From positions 1 through 35,071 of the IMG/VR virus record IMGVR_UViG_3300031692_000012: 35,071 nucleotides of DNA, one strand, 5' to 3'. The position numbers were made by a program, and so were the translations under genes. Below the pieces are notes generated by a model. That model did no database searches. It saw only the letters and a list, made by a program, of their open reading frames with translations, and was not told the DNA's origin. This DNA comes from a virus. Positions 21,784 to 32,520 of the stretch are shown piece by piece. Within the stretch, counting starts at the first letter, position 1; every line of letters begins with the position of its first letter.

Positions 21784-23271
21784 ATGGGATATACTCCAAA
21801 TTATTTAGGTTTTTTACAAGCAGCACCGAAGACATCGCCATTAGAAAGAGCGATAAGTGGAGCGCTTGGGACATATGGCGACGTACAAAAGTTACGCCAG
21901 CAAACAGCAATAACCGAGAACCTGCCTAAACAATTAAAAGCTGAGCGGGAATTACAGGAAGCTAAAGTCGGTGAAGAACAAGCACGTGCTCAGTATTTGC
22001 CTACACAACTTAAACAAGAAGAGCAACAGCGTTCTGCTGATTTGCAGTTAAAACAATTATTAGTAAAAGCTGCTCCTGCTGATATTAGGGCGCATTTAAC
22101 TGGCGAACATTTAACTAATATATTGAATGAGCAGAAAGCGCAGGTAGGCGCTATGGGTTTAGAACAAAGCAAAGAAAGTTATATTAATAGTAAAATTGCA
22201 GAATTGTATCAAGAAACTTTAAAAGGAATGGGTGGTACTGATGATGAAAATGCGCCAGCGCCTCTTCCAGATGAAGTTGCTGCTAAACAATACCAAAACA
22301 TATTATCTAAAGGTAAAAAACTTAACTATGATATGTCTGGATTGCCCCAGCGATGGGAGGATGCTAAACCATACGCTGCTGCTTTATATGCGCATACTCC
22401 TGATAATATAAATATTAAGAAATTTCAAGTAGCAATGCATGAAAAATATTTATTGGGCAGAGCTGCGCTTGATGCTAAGGGCGCCAAAGATGATCCTGTA
22501 TATACAGCAAAGCAAATAGAACAAAATAAATATGATGAAAAATACGTTAATGAAGAAATTCCTAATGAAGCAAAGACAGCTGTTTCAAGCATGCCGATGG
22601 CTGAAGATTTACTTAGAATTATAAATCAACATCCAGACCAATTTGGTGCGGTAGTTGGTGATGTTTATAAGAGTTGGTCTACTGAAAATCAGAAAGCTAT
22701 TTTTGATTCAAGTCACTTTATAGCTGCTACTATGTCCCAAATGCCGGCAAGTGCATTACGTTCTTTTGCTAGCGCATTGAAGTATGTTCAAACTTTAAAG
22801 CCAGACCCTACTAAAAATACTTTAGGATCACTCCGTTATGCAACTCAAGTTGTACATGCAATGATGGTTTCAGAATTAGAAAAACAGAAATTTATTAATT
22901 TTATGGCTGATAATTATGGAATAATAAATAAGCGGGAACTAGAGGGGTCTTGGAACAAGTTTGTACAAAGCAATCCGTATATGGATAAAAATGGTCATAT
23001 TGACCCGCGTGGACTTGCTAACTGGAGCCAATGGTTTTCTCAGAACCCTGAAGCGGCGCCTCATTCATTACGCATTAAACGCGATATACAAGGCATGATG
23101 AACAATGCAGCGCAGGTTAATGCACAGCGTGCTCCTGGTGGACAAGCACAGCAGAATAACACTACTGCAGCAACTCAAAATGCTGTTTCTACAGGAGTTA
23201 TTTCTCCATGGCTTAAAAATTCATTTTCTGGTAGTAACACTTTAACTTCTATTCTTGGGGGATATGATTAA
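21784..23271 (+). CDS. Ejection protein, mid-size
   Basis: A 495-residue, mostly helical protein. The N-terminal part (about 18-100) is a Gln/Glu/Ala coiled coil (LKAERELQEAKVGEEQARAQ); the C-terminal half is helical with a Gln/Asn/Thr-rich end. I see no enzyme motif. Size, composition and position between the p32-like and 910-residue genes fit the second of the P22-type trio of internal head proteins (gp7, gp20, gp16). The assignment rests mostly on context. The stop and the next start share one base (TAATG). Confidence 0.6.
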   Translation: MGYTPNYLGFLQAAPKTSPLERAISGALGTYGDVQKLRQQTAITENLPKQLKAERELQEAKVGEEQARAQYLPTQLKQEEQQRSADLQLKQLLVKAAPADIRAHLTGEHLTNILNEQKAQVGAMGLEQSKESYINSKIAELYQETLKGMGGTDDENAPAPLPDEVAAKQYQNILSKGKKLNYDMSGLPQRWEDAKPYAAALYAHTPDNINIKKFQVAMHEKYLLGRAALDAKGAKDDPVYTAKQIEQNKYDEKYVNEEIPNEAKTAVSSMPMAEDLLRIINQHPDQFGAVVGDVYKSWSTENQKAIFDSSHFIAATMSQMPASALRSFASALKYVQTLKPDPTKNTLGSLRYATQVVHAMMVSELEKQKFINFMADNYGIINKRELEGSWNKFVQSNPYMDKNGHIDPRGLANWSQWFSQNPEAAPHSLRIKRDIQGMMNNAAQVNAQRAPGGQAQQNNTTAATQNAVSTGVISPWLKNSFSGSNTLTSILGGYD

Positions 23272-26003
23272 TGGCAGAACTTGGTTCTATGAAATCTATA
23301 CCTGATACTGATATCACAGCTACTCCAGAGATTACAGAAAATAAATTGCTGCGTCCATATGGTGCTTCAACTTCTATTTCACAATTAGATGAAATAGCTG
23401 ATAAAGAACGACAGAAATTCTTGCAAAACAAGAATCAGGAAACAGCGAATCCGCAATTTACACCACAAGATTCTACTCAAGAACCAACAATGCCTGCAGA
23501 AAATACGGTGTCTGATTTTAAACAGAGATTATCTGCTTATAAAATAGCTAATGATAGAATGATGCAAACAGCCAATCCTGTGCCAAATGAAATAGATGTG
23601 GATAAGGAGCCTTATGGTTATGATAAAAGTGATAAGATGGGAATGATGGGTTCTTTATTTCTTTCTGGTGTTTTAGGCGCAGAAGATACTGGCGCTGCTG
23701 TTGCTCAAAAGGGGGCATGGGGACTTGAAAAGTTACACTTAGTTAAAGCAGGCGCCAGTGATAATTTTACTGATTGGTATAATAGAACTAGGGCTAGAGA
23801 ATCTCTCTTACAGAATGCTATGCATGCGCATCCTGTAATAGCTTCAATTGGGCATTTTGCAGGCGGCTTAATTGCTAGTAGTCTTGCATTAAGCGCTGTA
23901 TTAGCAGCGCTACCTGAAGAGATAGTGGGGACAGGTATCGTCGCAGCCGGTGGCGCTACTGCAGCTAAAACAGCAGAAGAAATAGCTGCTATTGCGCCTC
24001 AAATAGCCTCAAAAGCAGGCGCTGCTATGACTGCAATTGATGGTGTTATTCAAAAATCTATTGGCGAAGGTGCTGCTAAATCTATTTTAAATTCTAAACG
24101 TCTTTCTAAAGCTTTTGGTCTTGTAAAGGCTTTTGGTAAAGGAGCTTTTATTGGTGAAACTCAATATGATGATGAAAACAATCATTATTTAGCACAAGGT
24201 ATTGGTGGTGGATTGTTCGCACTTGCTGTACCCCCGTCTATAAAATTTATGGGTAAATTTGCTTCTGCACAAGCACGCGATATTTTAGCTCTTTGTGAAA
24301 AACACAATATTTCTTTACCAACTATACCCGGTGTTGAAAAGCTTGCTTCTTATATGTCTTTTGGTTTTTTTAAAACTATGCTGCAAAAAAGAGCAGCAAT
24401 GTTACAGGATAAAGCTGGTTCATTAATGAGTTCAATACAGCAGCCAGCTAAAAAAGTAATGTTAGCTAATTTAATAGATAAGGAATCATTCCTTACTAAA
24501 TCTTTAGAGAAGCTCAAAACTGATCCATCGGCAGCACCATCTAAAATAACTGATTTCGAAAATAGAATTAAGAATGTTAAGGAATTGCAGGATAATATTA
24601 TTAATAATGAAGTTCATGTTAAAAATACTTTTGGTAGATTTTTAACAGGGAAATTAGCTGATTCACTACAGGAGGGTAGGAGCTCAGTTGCTAAATTAAA
24701 TAGTTCTTTAGATAATCTTGTTCCTAAAGATACAGTTCTGGATATTACATCGGCTAAGAATGAGGCTTCTAAATTACTAAATGATGAAAGTTCTTTATTT
24801 TCTTCTTTAAGGAGGAAGCCTCTTTTAGCAATTAGTCAAAGTTTACTTAGTAAAGAAGACCCCATCGGGGCAAGATTAACCCAAAACGGCATTACTGATC
24901 CAGAACAATTAAGCGCTATTTTAAATAACATTCTAAGTAAAAAAGGTACTCCGAATCTTGATCCTAAGATTTACAAAACCCTAGCTCCAGTTATGGGTGA
25001 TATTCAGGAGGCTCTTGGTAATGCTTCTGTTGACCCAACACAAGCCGAGGTGCTCCAAGTTGCGCAAAACATTCTAAGAGGCGATAACATGTCATATGGT
25101 GATATGCGTGCTAATTTAACTGCAATTGGAAGACGAATTGGTTCTATAGGTGATTTAGATGGTGGTTACAAACGTTTATATGGAGCTTTAAACTCTGATC
25201 TTCGTAAAGGATTATCAGATATAGGTAATCCTGAGGCATTAGATATTTTTGATAAGCAGGCAACTGTATATCGTAATCGCGTAGCTCCATTTAATGAGGG
25301 AATTTTAAGGCATTATCGACATGATTTAGCTGATTCTGATAATTTTATAAGCCATTTTTTAAAGCCAGGTAATAGAAATGGTGTGAGTTTATTATTACAT
25401 CAAATGCCGGAAGGAGATAAAGGCGCATCTAAATTAGCAGCACAAGCTGCAGTTTTAACCGAAGCATGGGAGCGCTCAAAAGTTGAGGGTGCTGGTATTA
25501 ATCCAATGAAGTTTATTAATTCTATATTGGGTACTGAAGGTAGTAAGGCGGCAGGACTTGCTCAAACAAATGATGTTATTTTCGATAAAAAAACTTTGTC
25601 TGTATTAAATGGATATCGTCATTTACTTAATGTAGTAAACAATATTAGTCCAGAAGCGCTGGAAGCTAAAATGGCTAAAGGTTATAGATCTGGTGAAAAT
25701 ATTTCTAAAGAGTTCTGGCATAAAAAAACAGTATTAAAAATGGGAGCTTTAGGGGGAGCTGCATTTGGAATAATGAAATATCCTAGTTATTCAACATGGA
25801 TAGTTCCTGTTTTAATGAGTTTTGGCGCGTTTGCTAAAGTAGCAACTTCAGATGCAGGAAGGTCTTTAATGATGAAGCTGACAAAACTTGGTATGAAAGC
25901 AACTTCTGAAGAATATTCCCCCATTATACAGAAAGTTATGAATTTAATTTTAATCCCAGCCACTGGTCGTGTTGGTTCCGAGGCTGCGAGAATTTCGAGG
26001 TAA
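23271..26003 (+). CDS. Large ejection protein (gp16-like position)
   Basis: A 910-residue, mostly helical internal virion protein. Hydrophobic or Gly/Ala-rich segments at about residues 185-225 (IGHFAGGLIASSLALSAVLA), 305-325 (IGGGLFALAVPPSIKFM) and 825-860 (MGALGGAAFGIMKYP, TWIVPVLMSFGAFAKVA) could insert into the host membrane during DNA delivery. A long helical central part lies between them. I see no lysozyme or protease motif. It is the third member of the ejection module; homologues are usually very divergent, so gene order is the main support. Confidence 0.6.
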   Translation: MAELGSMKSIPDTDITATPEITENKLLRPYGASTSISQLDEIADKERQKFLQNKNQETANPQFTPQDSTQEPTMPAENTVSDFKQRLSAYKIANDRMMQTANPVPNEIDVDKEPYGYDKSDKMGMMGSLFLSGVLGAEDTGAAVAQKGAWGLEKLHLVKAGASDNFTDWYNRTRARESLLQNAMHAHPVIASIGHFAGGLIASSLALSAVLAALPEEIVGTGIVAAGGATAAKTAEEIAAIAPQIASKAGAAMTAIDGVIQKSIGEGAAKSILNSKRLSKAFGLVKAFGKGAFIGETQYDDENNHYLAQGIGGGLFALAVPPSIKFMGKFASAQARDILALCEKHNISLPTIPGVEKLASYMSFGFFKTMLQKRAAMLQDKAGSLMSSIQQPAKKVMLANLIDKESFLTKSLEKLKTDPSAAPSKITDFENRIKNVKELQDNIINNEVHVKNTFGRFLTGKLADSLQEGRSSVAKLNSSLDNLVPKDTVLDITSAKNEASKLLNDESSLFSSLRRKPLLAISQSLLSKEDPIGARLTQNGITDPEQLSAILNNILSKKGTPNLDPKIYKTLAPVMGDIQEALGNASVDPTQAEVLQVAQNILRGDNMSYGDMRANLTAIGRRIGSIGDLDGGYKRLYGALNSDLRKGLSDIGNPEALDIFDKQATVYRNRVAPFNEGILRHYRHDLADSDNFISHFLKPGNRNGVSLLLHQMPEGDKGASKLAAQAAVLTEAWERSKVEGAGINPMKFINSILGTEGSKAAGLAQTNDVIFDKKTLSVLNGYRHLLNVVNNISPEALEAKMAKGYRSGENISKEFWHKKTVLKMGALGGAAFGIMKYPSYSTWIVPVLMSFGAFAKVATSDAGRSLMMKLTKLGMKATSEEYSPIIQKVMNLILIPATGRVGSEAARISR

Positions 26004-26006
26004 GAT

Positions 26007-27476
26007 ATGGCAACATTATTTCAAGTACCACAATTTTTTGATTCAGCTGGTAATCCATTAAGTGGAGGTACAATAGATTGGTATGCTGCAGGAACCGCTG
26101 TTTATAAAGATACCTGGCAAGACCAGGCTGAAACTACACCGCACACTAATCCTATTATTCTAACAACTGATGGTCGTGCTCCTGGTGGTGCAATATTTAT
26201 TCGTGGTTCATATAAGCTAATACTTAAGGATTCAGCTGGTAACGTAATTTGTACCATAGATGATATTAATGAATATGATTCATATGATTTTACAGGACTT
26301 ACTGCAAGTATTGCTGATTTAAATTCAACAACTACTACAGCTAAAAGTGTTTCTGGAACTTATAATGTTATTTTAACAGACCGCGGCAAAACCTTAATGG
26401 CTGATGCAAGTACTGGAAATGTAATTATCAATTTACTTGCTGCTGTAACTGCTGGAGATACTTTTAAAATTGGCATTAAAAAAATAGATAGTTCAATTAA
26501 TACTGTAACGATAATTCCTTCAGGGATTCAAACGATAGATGGTGGTGCTAATAAGGTTTTGTACGACCCGCAGGATTATATACAAATCCATTGTGATGGT
26601 TCTAATAACAAAATATTAGGTTCTTTAATTCGAGGAACTTTAAAAACCGTTTCTTCAGTTACTACTGTTGGTATAGAAGACAGTGGATTAATTTATAACT
26701 GTGATGCATCAGGTGGTACTTTTAATATTAATTTACCAGCATGCGTTACAGTTGGTAGAGGTTTTGCTGTTGGTTTTAAAAAAACCGATAACAGTGTTAA
26801 TTCCATTACGTTAGTTACAAATGGAACTGAAACAATTGATGGTAAATCAAGTTATTTTATTCATTTTGAAAATCAGTTTACTTATATTAAAACTGATGGA
26901 GTTAATTGGTATGTTTTCAATGAGTCCGGAAGTGCTTCTGAATTTACAACTGGTGATGTAAAACCTACTTACAACGGTACTCAAAATGGATGGGTGCAAA
27001 TGAATGATGGTTCTATAGGCAATGCTGCTTCAGGAGCTACAACAAGAGCAAATGCTGATACACAGGATTTATATGTTTTATTATGGACTAATGTAGGAGT
27101 TACTTATTGTCCTATGGATGATGGTAACCCTTATGGAGCATCCGCCTTAGATGATTTTAATGCTAATCGCGCTATGCGTCTTACTAAAACGTTAGGTCGT
27201 GTGTTATGTAGTATAGGAAGCGCGGATCCAGCATATACTTTTGTTTTGGGTCAGGATTTTGGTGAATACACTCATGTGCAAACAATAGCTGAAATGGCTG
27301 CTCATGATCATCAGTTCACATGGCAAAATTGGGGTCCAGGAGGAGCACAAGGAACAGTTGGCGGCACATTTGATCCTTCTTATGCATATGTCAATAATAC
27401 AACTACTACCGGTTCATCTGATGCATTTAATATCACGCAACCAATTTCAGCAATATATTTACTAATCAAATTATAG
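26007..27476 (+). CDS. Tail fibre with collar-type C-terminus
   Basis: A 489-residue protein. Residues about 8-90 hold the widespread virion-anchor domain FFDSAGNPLSGGTIDWYAAG ... DGRAPGGAIFIRGSYKLILK found at the start of podovirus fibres. Two copies of a beta-rich unit follow (about 115-200 and 210-295; compare FKIGIKKIDSSINTVTII with FAVGFKKTDNSVNSITLV). The C-terminal part (about 310-489) resembles phage tail-collar/receptor-binding modules, with GEYTHVQTIAEMAAHDHQF and the ending NITQPISAIYLLIKL. It probably binds the host surface. It starts three bases after the ejection gene. Confidence 0.75.
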   Translation: MATLFQVPQFFDSAGNPLSGGTIDWYAAGTAVYKDTWQDQAETTPHTNPIILTTDGRAPGGAIFIRGSYKLILKDSAGNVICTIDDINEYDSYDFTGLTASIADLNSTTTTAKSVSGTYNVILTDRGKTLMADASTGNVIINLLAAVTAGDTFKIGIKKIDSSINTVTIIPSGIQTIDGGANKVLYDPQDYIQIHCDGSNNKILGSLIRGTLKTVSSVTTVGIEDSGLIYNCDASGGTFNINLPACVTVGRGFAVGFKKTDNSVNSITLVTNGTETIDGKSSYFIHFENQFTYIKTDGVNWYVFNESGSASEFTTGDVKPTYNGTQNGWVQMNDGSIGNAASGATTRANADTQDLYVLLWTNVGVTYCPMDDGNPYGASALDDFNANRAMRLTKTLGRVLCSIGSADPAYTFVLGQDFGEYTHVQTIAEMAAHDHQFTWQNWGPGGAQGTVGGTFDPSYAYVNNTTTTGSSDAFNITQPISAIYLLIKL

Positions 27477-27483
27477 GTGATTT

Positions 27484-28464
27484 ATGGGACTACCAGAAGA
27501 AAAGGCTTTAAAAATTGAAGAATTAAGGCTTCATTGTTATGACATTAAGAATGATTATGTTACTACTGCTGATGGAACATTTTTTTCTTATCAGGGAAAA
27601 CTTTTTGATTGGTATTTTGAGTTTTTGACTTACACTAATTTAGGTGCTTTACCTGTCGGATATTATATTAATGATGTAAATTACAATCGGGTAACTATGG
27701 CAGCATTAGGTAATTTACAGGATGTGATAGATAGCATTACTGAATTATTTTATTACTCAAATATAATAGAAGATTCGCATAGAGCTGTTATAAGCGCGCT
27801 TACAACTATCCCCGAAGTACAAGCTTATGATTATAGCATAGGATGGCCGATCGTTCCCTACATTTTCGGTATAACTTTTCTAGCAGATTATTTTGATACT
27901 ATTAATGGTATTTCCGGACTTGGTGTATTAAATGGTGGCGCTATTGGTGGAGCGGCAATTGCTAATTTTACGCTTGATTTAGCACATGATGATGCGCGTT
28001 ATGTTAATTATGCTGCAGCTGGTAATGCTGATAGTCAGCAAGTTGGCACGATTAAATTTACTTTAATTCCTAATTATACGGGCGCTCCTACAGCAGATAG
28101 AGTTCTTTTTTCTATATGTGAAGCAGATGGTGATATTACAAATCTATTACAATTAACTCATGTAACAGGTACGGGTCAAATGAAAGTTGATATGTATGAT
28201 CAAGCAGATGCATTAATTAGTGGGGCTAATTTTGATATTTGGTCACCGGTAGCAGACACCCAATATGAAATTATTTTTAAATATGATTTAACTACGGGTG
28301 CTACTACTTTGCATATTGATGGAGTCCAAATAGGATTAACTAATACGGCAGTGGGGGTTAGAAGTGCTGCAATAGGTTTGTTAAGAGTTGGTGGCTCGTA
28401 TGATAGCGCAGCTCCAGATAATTCAGATTTTTCAGTTAGATTTTTTAGTGTTTACAATAATTAG
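27484..28464 (+). CDS. Appendage protein with LamG-like C-terminal domain
   Basis: A 326-residue protein. The N-terminal about 130 residues are helical and aromatic-rich. From about residue 140 the sequence has the alternating strand pattern of a concanavalin/LamG-type sandwich, including GTIKFTLIPNYTG, YEIIFKYDLTTGATTLHIDG (strand-turn-strand typical of LamG_3) and the ending SDFSVRFFSVYNN. Such domains bind sugars or proteins, so a receptor-binding accessory of the tail fibre is plausible. It sits between two fibre genes with short spacers. Confidence 0.6.
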   Translation: MGLPEEKALKIEELRLHCYDIKNDYVTTADGTFFSYQGKLFDWYFEFLTYTNLGALPVGYYINDVNYNRVTMAALGNLQDVIDSITELFYYSNIIEDSHRAVISALTTIPEVQAYDYSIGWPIVPYIFGITFLADYFDTINGISGLGVLNGGAIGGAAIANFTLDLAHDDARYVNYAAAGNADSQQVGTIKFTLIPNYTGAPTADRVLFSICEADGDITNLLQLTHVTGTGQMKVDMYDQADALISGANFDIWSPVADTQYEIIFKYDLTTGATTLHIDGVQIGLTNTAVGVRSAAIGLLRVGGSYDSAAPDNSDFSVRFFSVYNN

Positions 28465-28476
28465 GGGTGTAAAGAA

Positions 28477-31400
28477 ATGACAAATAATTATAGTCCGTGT
28501 GGTGGTAAAGCATTAGATACTTTAATTGCTACTAATTTTACGGGAAAAGTAAATAAATATACAGTAAATTCCACAGACATGACCGACCTATGGTGTGGTG
28601 ATGCGGTAAAATTAGTGGGTGGTTCTGATGATAATGGTATCCCATATATTACAAAAGCAGCGGCTGGTGAAAAGTTAGTTGGTTTTGTTTCATCTATTAA
28701 AAATATTTATCCTAACGAAGATATTATTTATCGGCAGGGCGGAGATGTAGTAAACGTTTATGTTTATGATGATCCATTTATGGAGTTTGAAATACAAGCT
28801 AATGGTAACATTACTGCTGCTGATATTGGCAAGGAAGCAAACCTTGCTGTTGAAGCTGGTAATGCTGCTGTAGGTGTATCGCGAACCCAAGTAGATGTTG
28901 CTACTTTGGGTGTATCTCCTAGCCAGATAAAAATAATTGATATAATAGAACGAGAAGGAAATATTCTTGGAGATTATACAAAATTACGCTGTATAATTAC
29001 CAATCATGCTTTTAAAGATTTAGCAGAAGATATTTTTGATAGAGATGCGGTAACAGGAAATATTACCACTCATAATGCTGGTGATTCTTTAGAGTTAGAT
29101 GGTGAACTTACTGTAAATAATAATGCTACTATTGATGGCAAATTAACTGTAACAGGTTTAATTGATCCAACTGGTTTAGCATTAGATGCCCAGGCTTTGG
29201 CTCCTGCTACTACTAATGGAACTATATTTTATAGTAGTGTTAGTAATTCATTTCAATTCCGCGCAGATAGTCAATGGGTGTCTTTACCGCAACCATTCCC
29301 GGTAATTAATGTTGCAGCAGATTTTCCATTTCTTAGTGCTGTATATCTTGGTGAAACTTATCGAATTGGTAATGATGTAACAGATAATGATCCCACAAGG
29401 ACAAATACCGGGCAAAGTTTTCCTGCCGGGAGTGAAATATTCTGGAATAACATTAATTGGACTTTAGTCGGCGCTATAGCGCTTTGGGGTGATGATGGCA
29501 CCAGATTAACTCCTATTAATGCTCGTAATGTTAATATTCTTACAGGTCAGGCTTATCAGATTAATTCTCTTGATTTTATTTCAGCACCTGGAACGAATAA
29601 TGCTTGTATAGGTTTTAATACTGATGGTTCTTTAACAACTGGTTCTGAAAACATCTTTATAGGAACCGACGCCGGAAGTTCTACTACCACAGGTTCTCAA
29701 AATGTTTATGTTGGTTATCAAGCTGGTAAAGGTGGTGTTGATGCACAATTTAATTTGTGCATGGGATATACTTCTGGTTCCTCTCTCACTAGCGCATCTA
29801 ATAATGTGTTTATGGGTAATTCTTCAGGGAAAAACACAACAACTGGCGGCTATAATGTTTTCATAGGCGCTTCAGCAGGATTACAAACCACAACTGGTAC
29901 AAACAATATCTGCATAGGTTATAAGGCGGGTAGAGTTAACAATGATAATTCTCAGGTTTTTATTGGTTATCAGGCAGCGATGGCTTTAGTTACCGGCAGT
30001 TGTAATATTCTAATTGGCTGTAATGTGGGATCCGCGTTAACAAGTGGTAATAATAACGTTATCCTGGGATGGGGTGCTGCTGCTACAGCTACTACTTCTG
30101 TTGGTAATACATTGGTGGGTGCTAATACTGGATTTTCTTTTACTACCTCTACTAATAATGTTTGTGTCGGTCTAAATGCCGGTTATGGAACTTCTACCGC
30201 ATCTAACAGTGTTTATATTGGATATAATGCTGGATATACTGCTAATTCTAACTCACTTGTTCTTATTGGGTATCTTGCGGGAGAAGATTTGGGTACCGCT
30301 TTAAATAATGTGTTTATCGGGAGTGCCGTTGGAAAAGAGATAATCGGTGGTGATGATAATGTGCTAATTGGAAATAATGTTGCGACTACTGCATTAGCAT
30401 CCACATCAAATACTATTGTTGGCAGTCACGGAGGGTTTGCCTTAACTACAGGAACTACCAATACAATCTTAGGTCATTATGCTGGTGGTTCATTAACAAA
30501 TCATACCGGGAATGTACTCATTGGTTATAATGCTGGTAAGAATTTAGCCGCGTCTAATAAACTTTATATTTCTAATTCTGATACAGCAACGCCGTTAATT
30601 GAAGGTGATTTTTCAGTTCCTAATGTAATTATAAATGGAACGCTAAGAGCTACAAATTTAACCGCATCTTCTTTAATCGGTGCAAATGCATCTAAGGATA
30701 TTGTAACAATTACTGCTTTACCTGATGGAACCACAGCAACTACTCAGGCTCCTGGAGATAATTCTACTAAGGTAGCAACAACTGCATATGTTGAAGCTGC
30801 AGTTTTAGTAGAAAATCTATGGGATAGGGCTGGAACAGTTATAAGCCCACATACTTCTGGTGATTCTTTAAGTATTAATGCAATTGATGAAGAGACTGGT
30901 GGCTCTGGAGTTACGATTCAAGGAGTTGTTATAGACGAAACAGGGGCTAATTCTTTTACGATGACTCGTGGCACATCTGTATTAACAGTATCTTCAAGTT
31001 GTACTCTTGACCAAAGTTTAGCTATTGCAGATTCTCCAACTCACTCAGGATTAACTCTGAGTTCACTTAATGTTGCAGGTGGTATTGTGCAGACTAATGG
31101 ATCTGGTGTTTTGTCAAGCAGCACTGCCTTACCTGATGGGACCACGGCAACTACTCAGGCACCGGGAGATAATTCTACTAAGGTAGCAACAACTGCATAT
31201 GTTGAAGCAGCTGTTGGTGTAGAAAGTATGTGGGATAGAGCTGGAACAGTTATAAGTCCACATACTGATGGTGACTCTTTGAATGTTAATGCAATTAATG
31301 AACAGTCTGGTGCCTCTGGAGTAAGGATCCAGGGTATTCAGATAGATGAAGGCGGTGCTAATACATTTGTTATGATTCGTGGAATAACACTTCTGAGCGT

Positions 31401-32520
31401 AACTGCTACATGCACACTTAACCAAAATTTATCTACAACCTCAGACGTAGATTTTAAGACTGGGACATTTACTCCAACTACATTTGTGCCTGGAGTTAAA
31501 ATTGTTGTGCCGTCTGCTGTTGCTGGATCTACTGCATTTTTGGAAATAGACACCACTGATGTTAACGACCAATCCATGGTGCAGTTTGATAAAGCTGGAA
31601 CTATGACTTGGCAATTAGTGAGTCGGAATGAGATAGACGCTGGCGAAAATGACAGATTATCATTTTATGATGCAAGTAATTTTGAGGTTGGTTACTTTAA
31701 ACAGGACGGCGGATTACGCGTAATTGGTTTAAATGGTGTTACACCGCTTTATTCTGAAGTTTATATAGATGCTAAAAACCAAAGCCGATTATACTCAGGT
31801 TTGCTATGGAACCAGTTAGAGGGAAATCTAAAAATGGTTGATGTTGGTCTTAGGCTATCTAAATCAGCTTGGAATGCTGACATGGATGGAAGTGGTATCG
31901 CTATGACTTTTGATTTAGCTTACAACTCCACGCCTGATTATGACGAAATGGGAAGAATTTATTGTGCATCTGAAACCGATTGGACAAGCACGGCTGCTAG
32001 TCGTGATGCATATATGATGTTACAAGTAGCAAGGGATGGCGTGAGCCGCGATGGCTTTAAAATTGACTCCAATCAAGAAACCTATATTTATAATAACTTA
32101 AATGTAATGGTTGGAAGTGTGCTTTTTAGTGATACATCCGGTCAATTAATAAGCATGAGTCCGGGGGTTGGTAATGCTGTACACATAGGGTGTGATTCTA
32201 CCGGCTATGATACCCTTGCATTTAATGATACATTCGGTACAATTTTAAGTAGTAGCGGCAGTGCGTTTATCATGATTGATACGGATAATAGCGGCACTGA
32301 CGCTTATCTTTCAGTAAGAGGGAATGGAACCAACCCTGGAGGGACTTCGAGCTTATTCAAAGTATATGAAAGCGGCGAAATTGAAATTTATAACGAAGGG
32401 CTCTATTTTGGTGATATTGATTCTAATGATACATGGCGAATAATTAGATCTGGAAATAATTTAGTTATTGAAAGAAGAGAAACCGGGAGCTATGTTACTA
32501 AAGATACCATCATTCCGTAA
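28477..32520 (+). CDS. Giant fibre: decoration-protein domain fused to YadA-like repeats
   Basis: A 1347-residue protein. Residues 1-187 are a full paralogue of the capsid decoration protein (KVNKYTV..TD...L.CGDAVKLVG, ADIGKEANLAVEAG, YTKLRCIITNHAFKD). Residues about 370-695 hold about a dozen repeats of the form N.(V/I)(F/Y)IG..AG...TTG, as in YadA-type trimeric heads. Then ALPDGTTATTQAPGDNSTKV-type modules occur twice (about 747 and 883), with nearly identical DNA 408 bp apart. The C-terminal about 350 residues are a separate beta-rich domain. It is probably a trimeric fibre anchored to the capsid through its decoration-like domain (inference). Confidence 0.7.
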   Translation: MTNNYSPCGGKALDTLIATNFTGKVNKYTVNSTDMTDLWCGDAVKLVGGSDDNGIPYITKAAAGEKLVGFVSSIKNIYPNEDIIYRQGGDVVNVYVYDDPFMEFEIQANGNITAADIGKEANLAVEAGNAAVGVSRTQVDVATLGVSPSQIKIIDIIEREGNILGDYTKLRCIITNHAFKDLAEDIFDRDAVTGNITTHNAGDSLELDGELTVNNNATIDGKLTVTGLIDPTGLALDAQALAPATTNGTIFYSSVSNSFQFRADSQWVSLPQPFPVINVAADFPFLSAVYLGETYRIGNDVTDNDPTRTNTGQSFPAGSEIFWNNINWTLVGAIALWGDDGTRLTPINARNVNILTGQAYQINSLDFISAPGTNNACIGFNTDGSLTTGSENIFIGTDAGSSTTTGSQNVYVGYQAGKGGVDAQFNLCMGYTSGSSLTSASNNVFMGNSSGKNTTTGGYNVFIGASAGLQTTTGTNNICIGYKAGRVNNDNSQVFIGYQAAMALVTGSCNILIGCNVGSALTSGNNNVILGWGAAATATTSVGNTLVGANTGFSFTTSTNNVCVGLNAGYGTSTASNSVYIGYNAGYTANSNSLVLIGYLAGEDLGTALNNVFIGSAVGKEIIGGDDNVLIGNNVATTALASTSNTIVGSHGGFALTTGTTNTILGHYAGGSLTNHTGNVLIGYNAGKNLAASNKLYISNSDTATPLIEGDFSVPNVIINGTLRATNLTASSLIGANASKDIVTITALPDGTTATTQAPGDNSTKVATTAYVEAAVLVENLWDRAGTVISPHTSGDSLSINAIDEETGGSGVTIQGVVIDETGANSFTMTRGTSVLTVSSSCTLDQSLAIADSPTHSGLTLSSLNVAGGIVQTNGSGVLSSSTALPDGTTATTQAPGDNSTKVATTAYVEAAVGVESMWDRAGTVISPHTDGDSLNVNAINEQSGASGVRIQGIQIDEGGANTFVMIRGITLLSVTATCTLNQNLSTTSDVDFKTGTFTPTTFVPGVKIVVPSAVAGSTAFLEIDTTDVNDQSMVQFDKAGTMTWQLVSRNEIDAGENDRLSFYDASNFEVGYFKQDGGLRVIGLNGVTPLYSEVYIDAKNQSRLYSGLLWNQLEGNLKMVDVGLRLSKSAWNADMDGSGIAMTFDLAYNSTPDYDEMGRIYCASETDWTSTAASRDAYMMLQVARDGVSRDGFKIDSNQETYIYNNLNVMVGSVLFSDTSGQLISMSPGVGNAVHIGCDSTGYDTLAFNDTFGTILSSSGSAFIMIDTDNSGTDAYLSVRGNGTNPGGTSSLFKVYESGEIEIYNEGLYFGDIDSNDTWRIIRSGNNLVIERRETGSYVTKDTIIP

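Noticed and set aside
28477-32520. A diversity-generating retroelement acting on the repeat-rich fibre
   Set aside because: No reverse transcriptase gene and no template/variable repeat pair with adenine-biased differences was seen.
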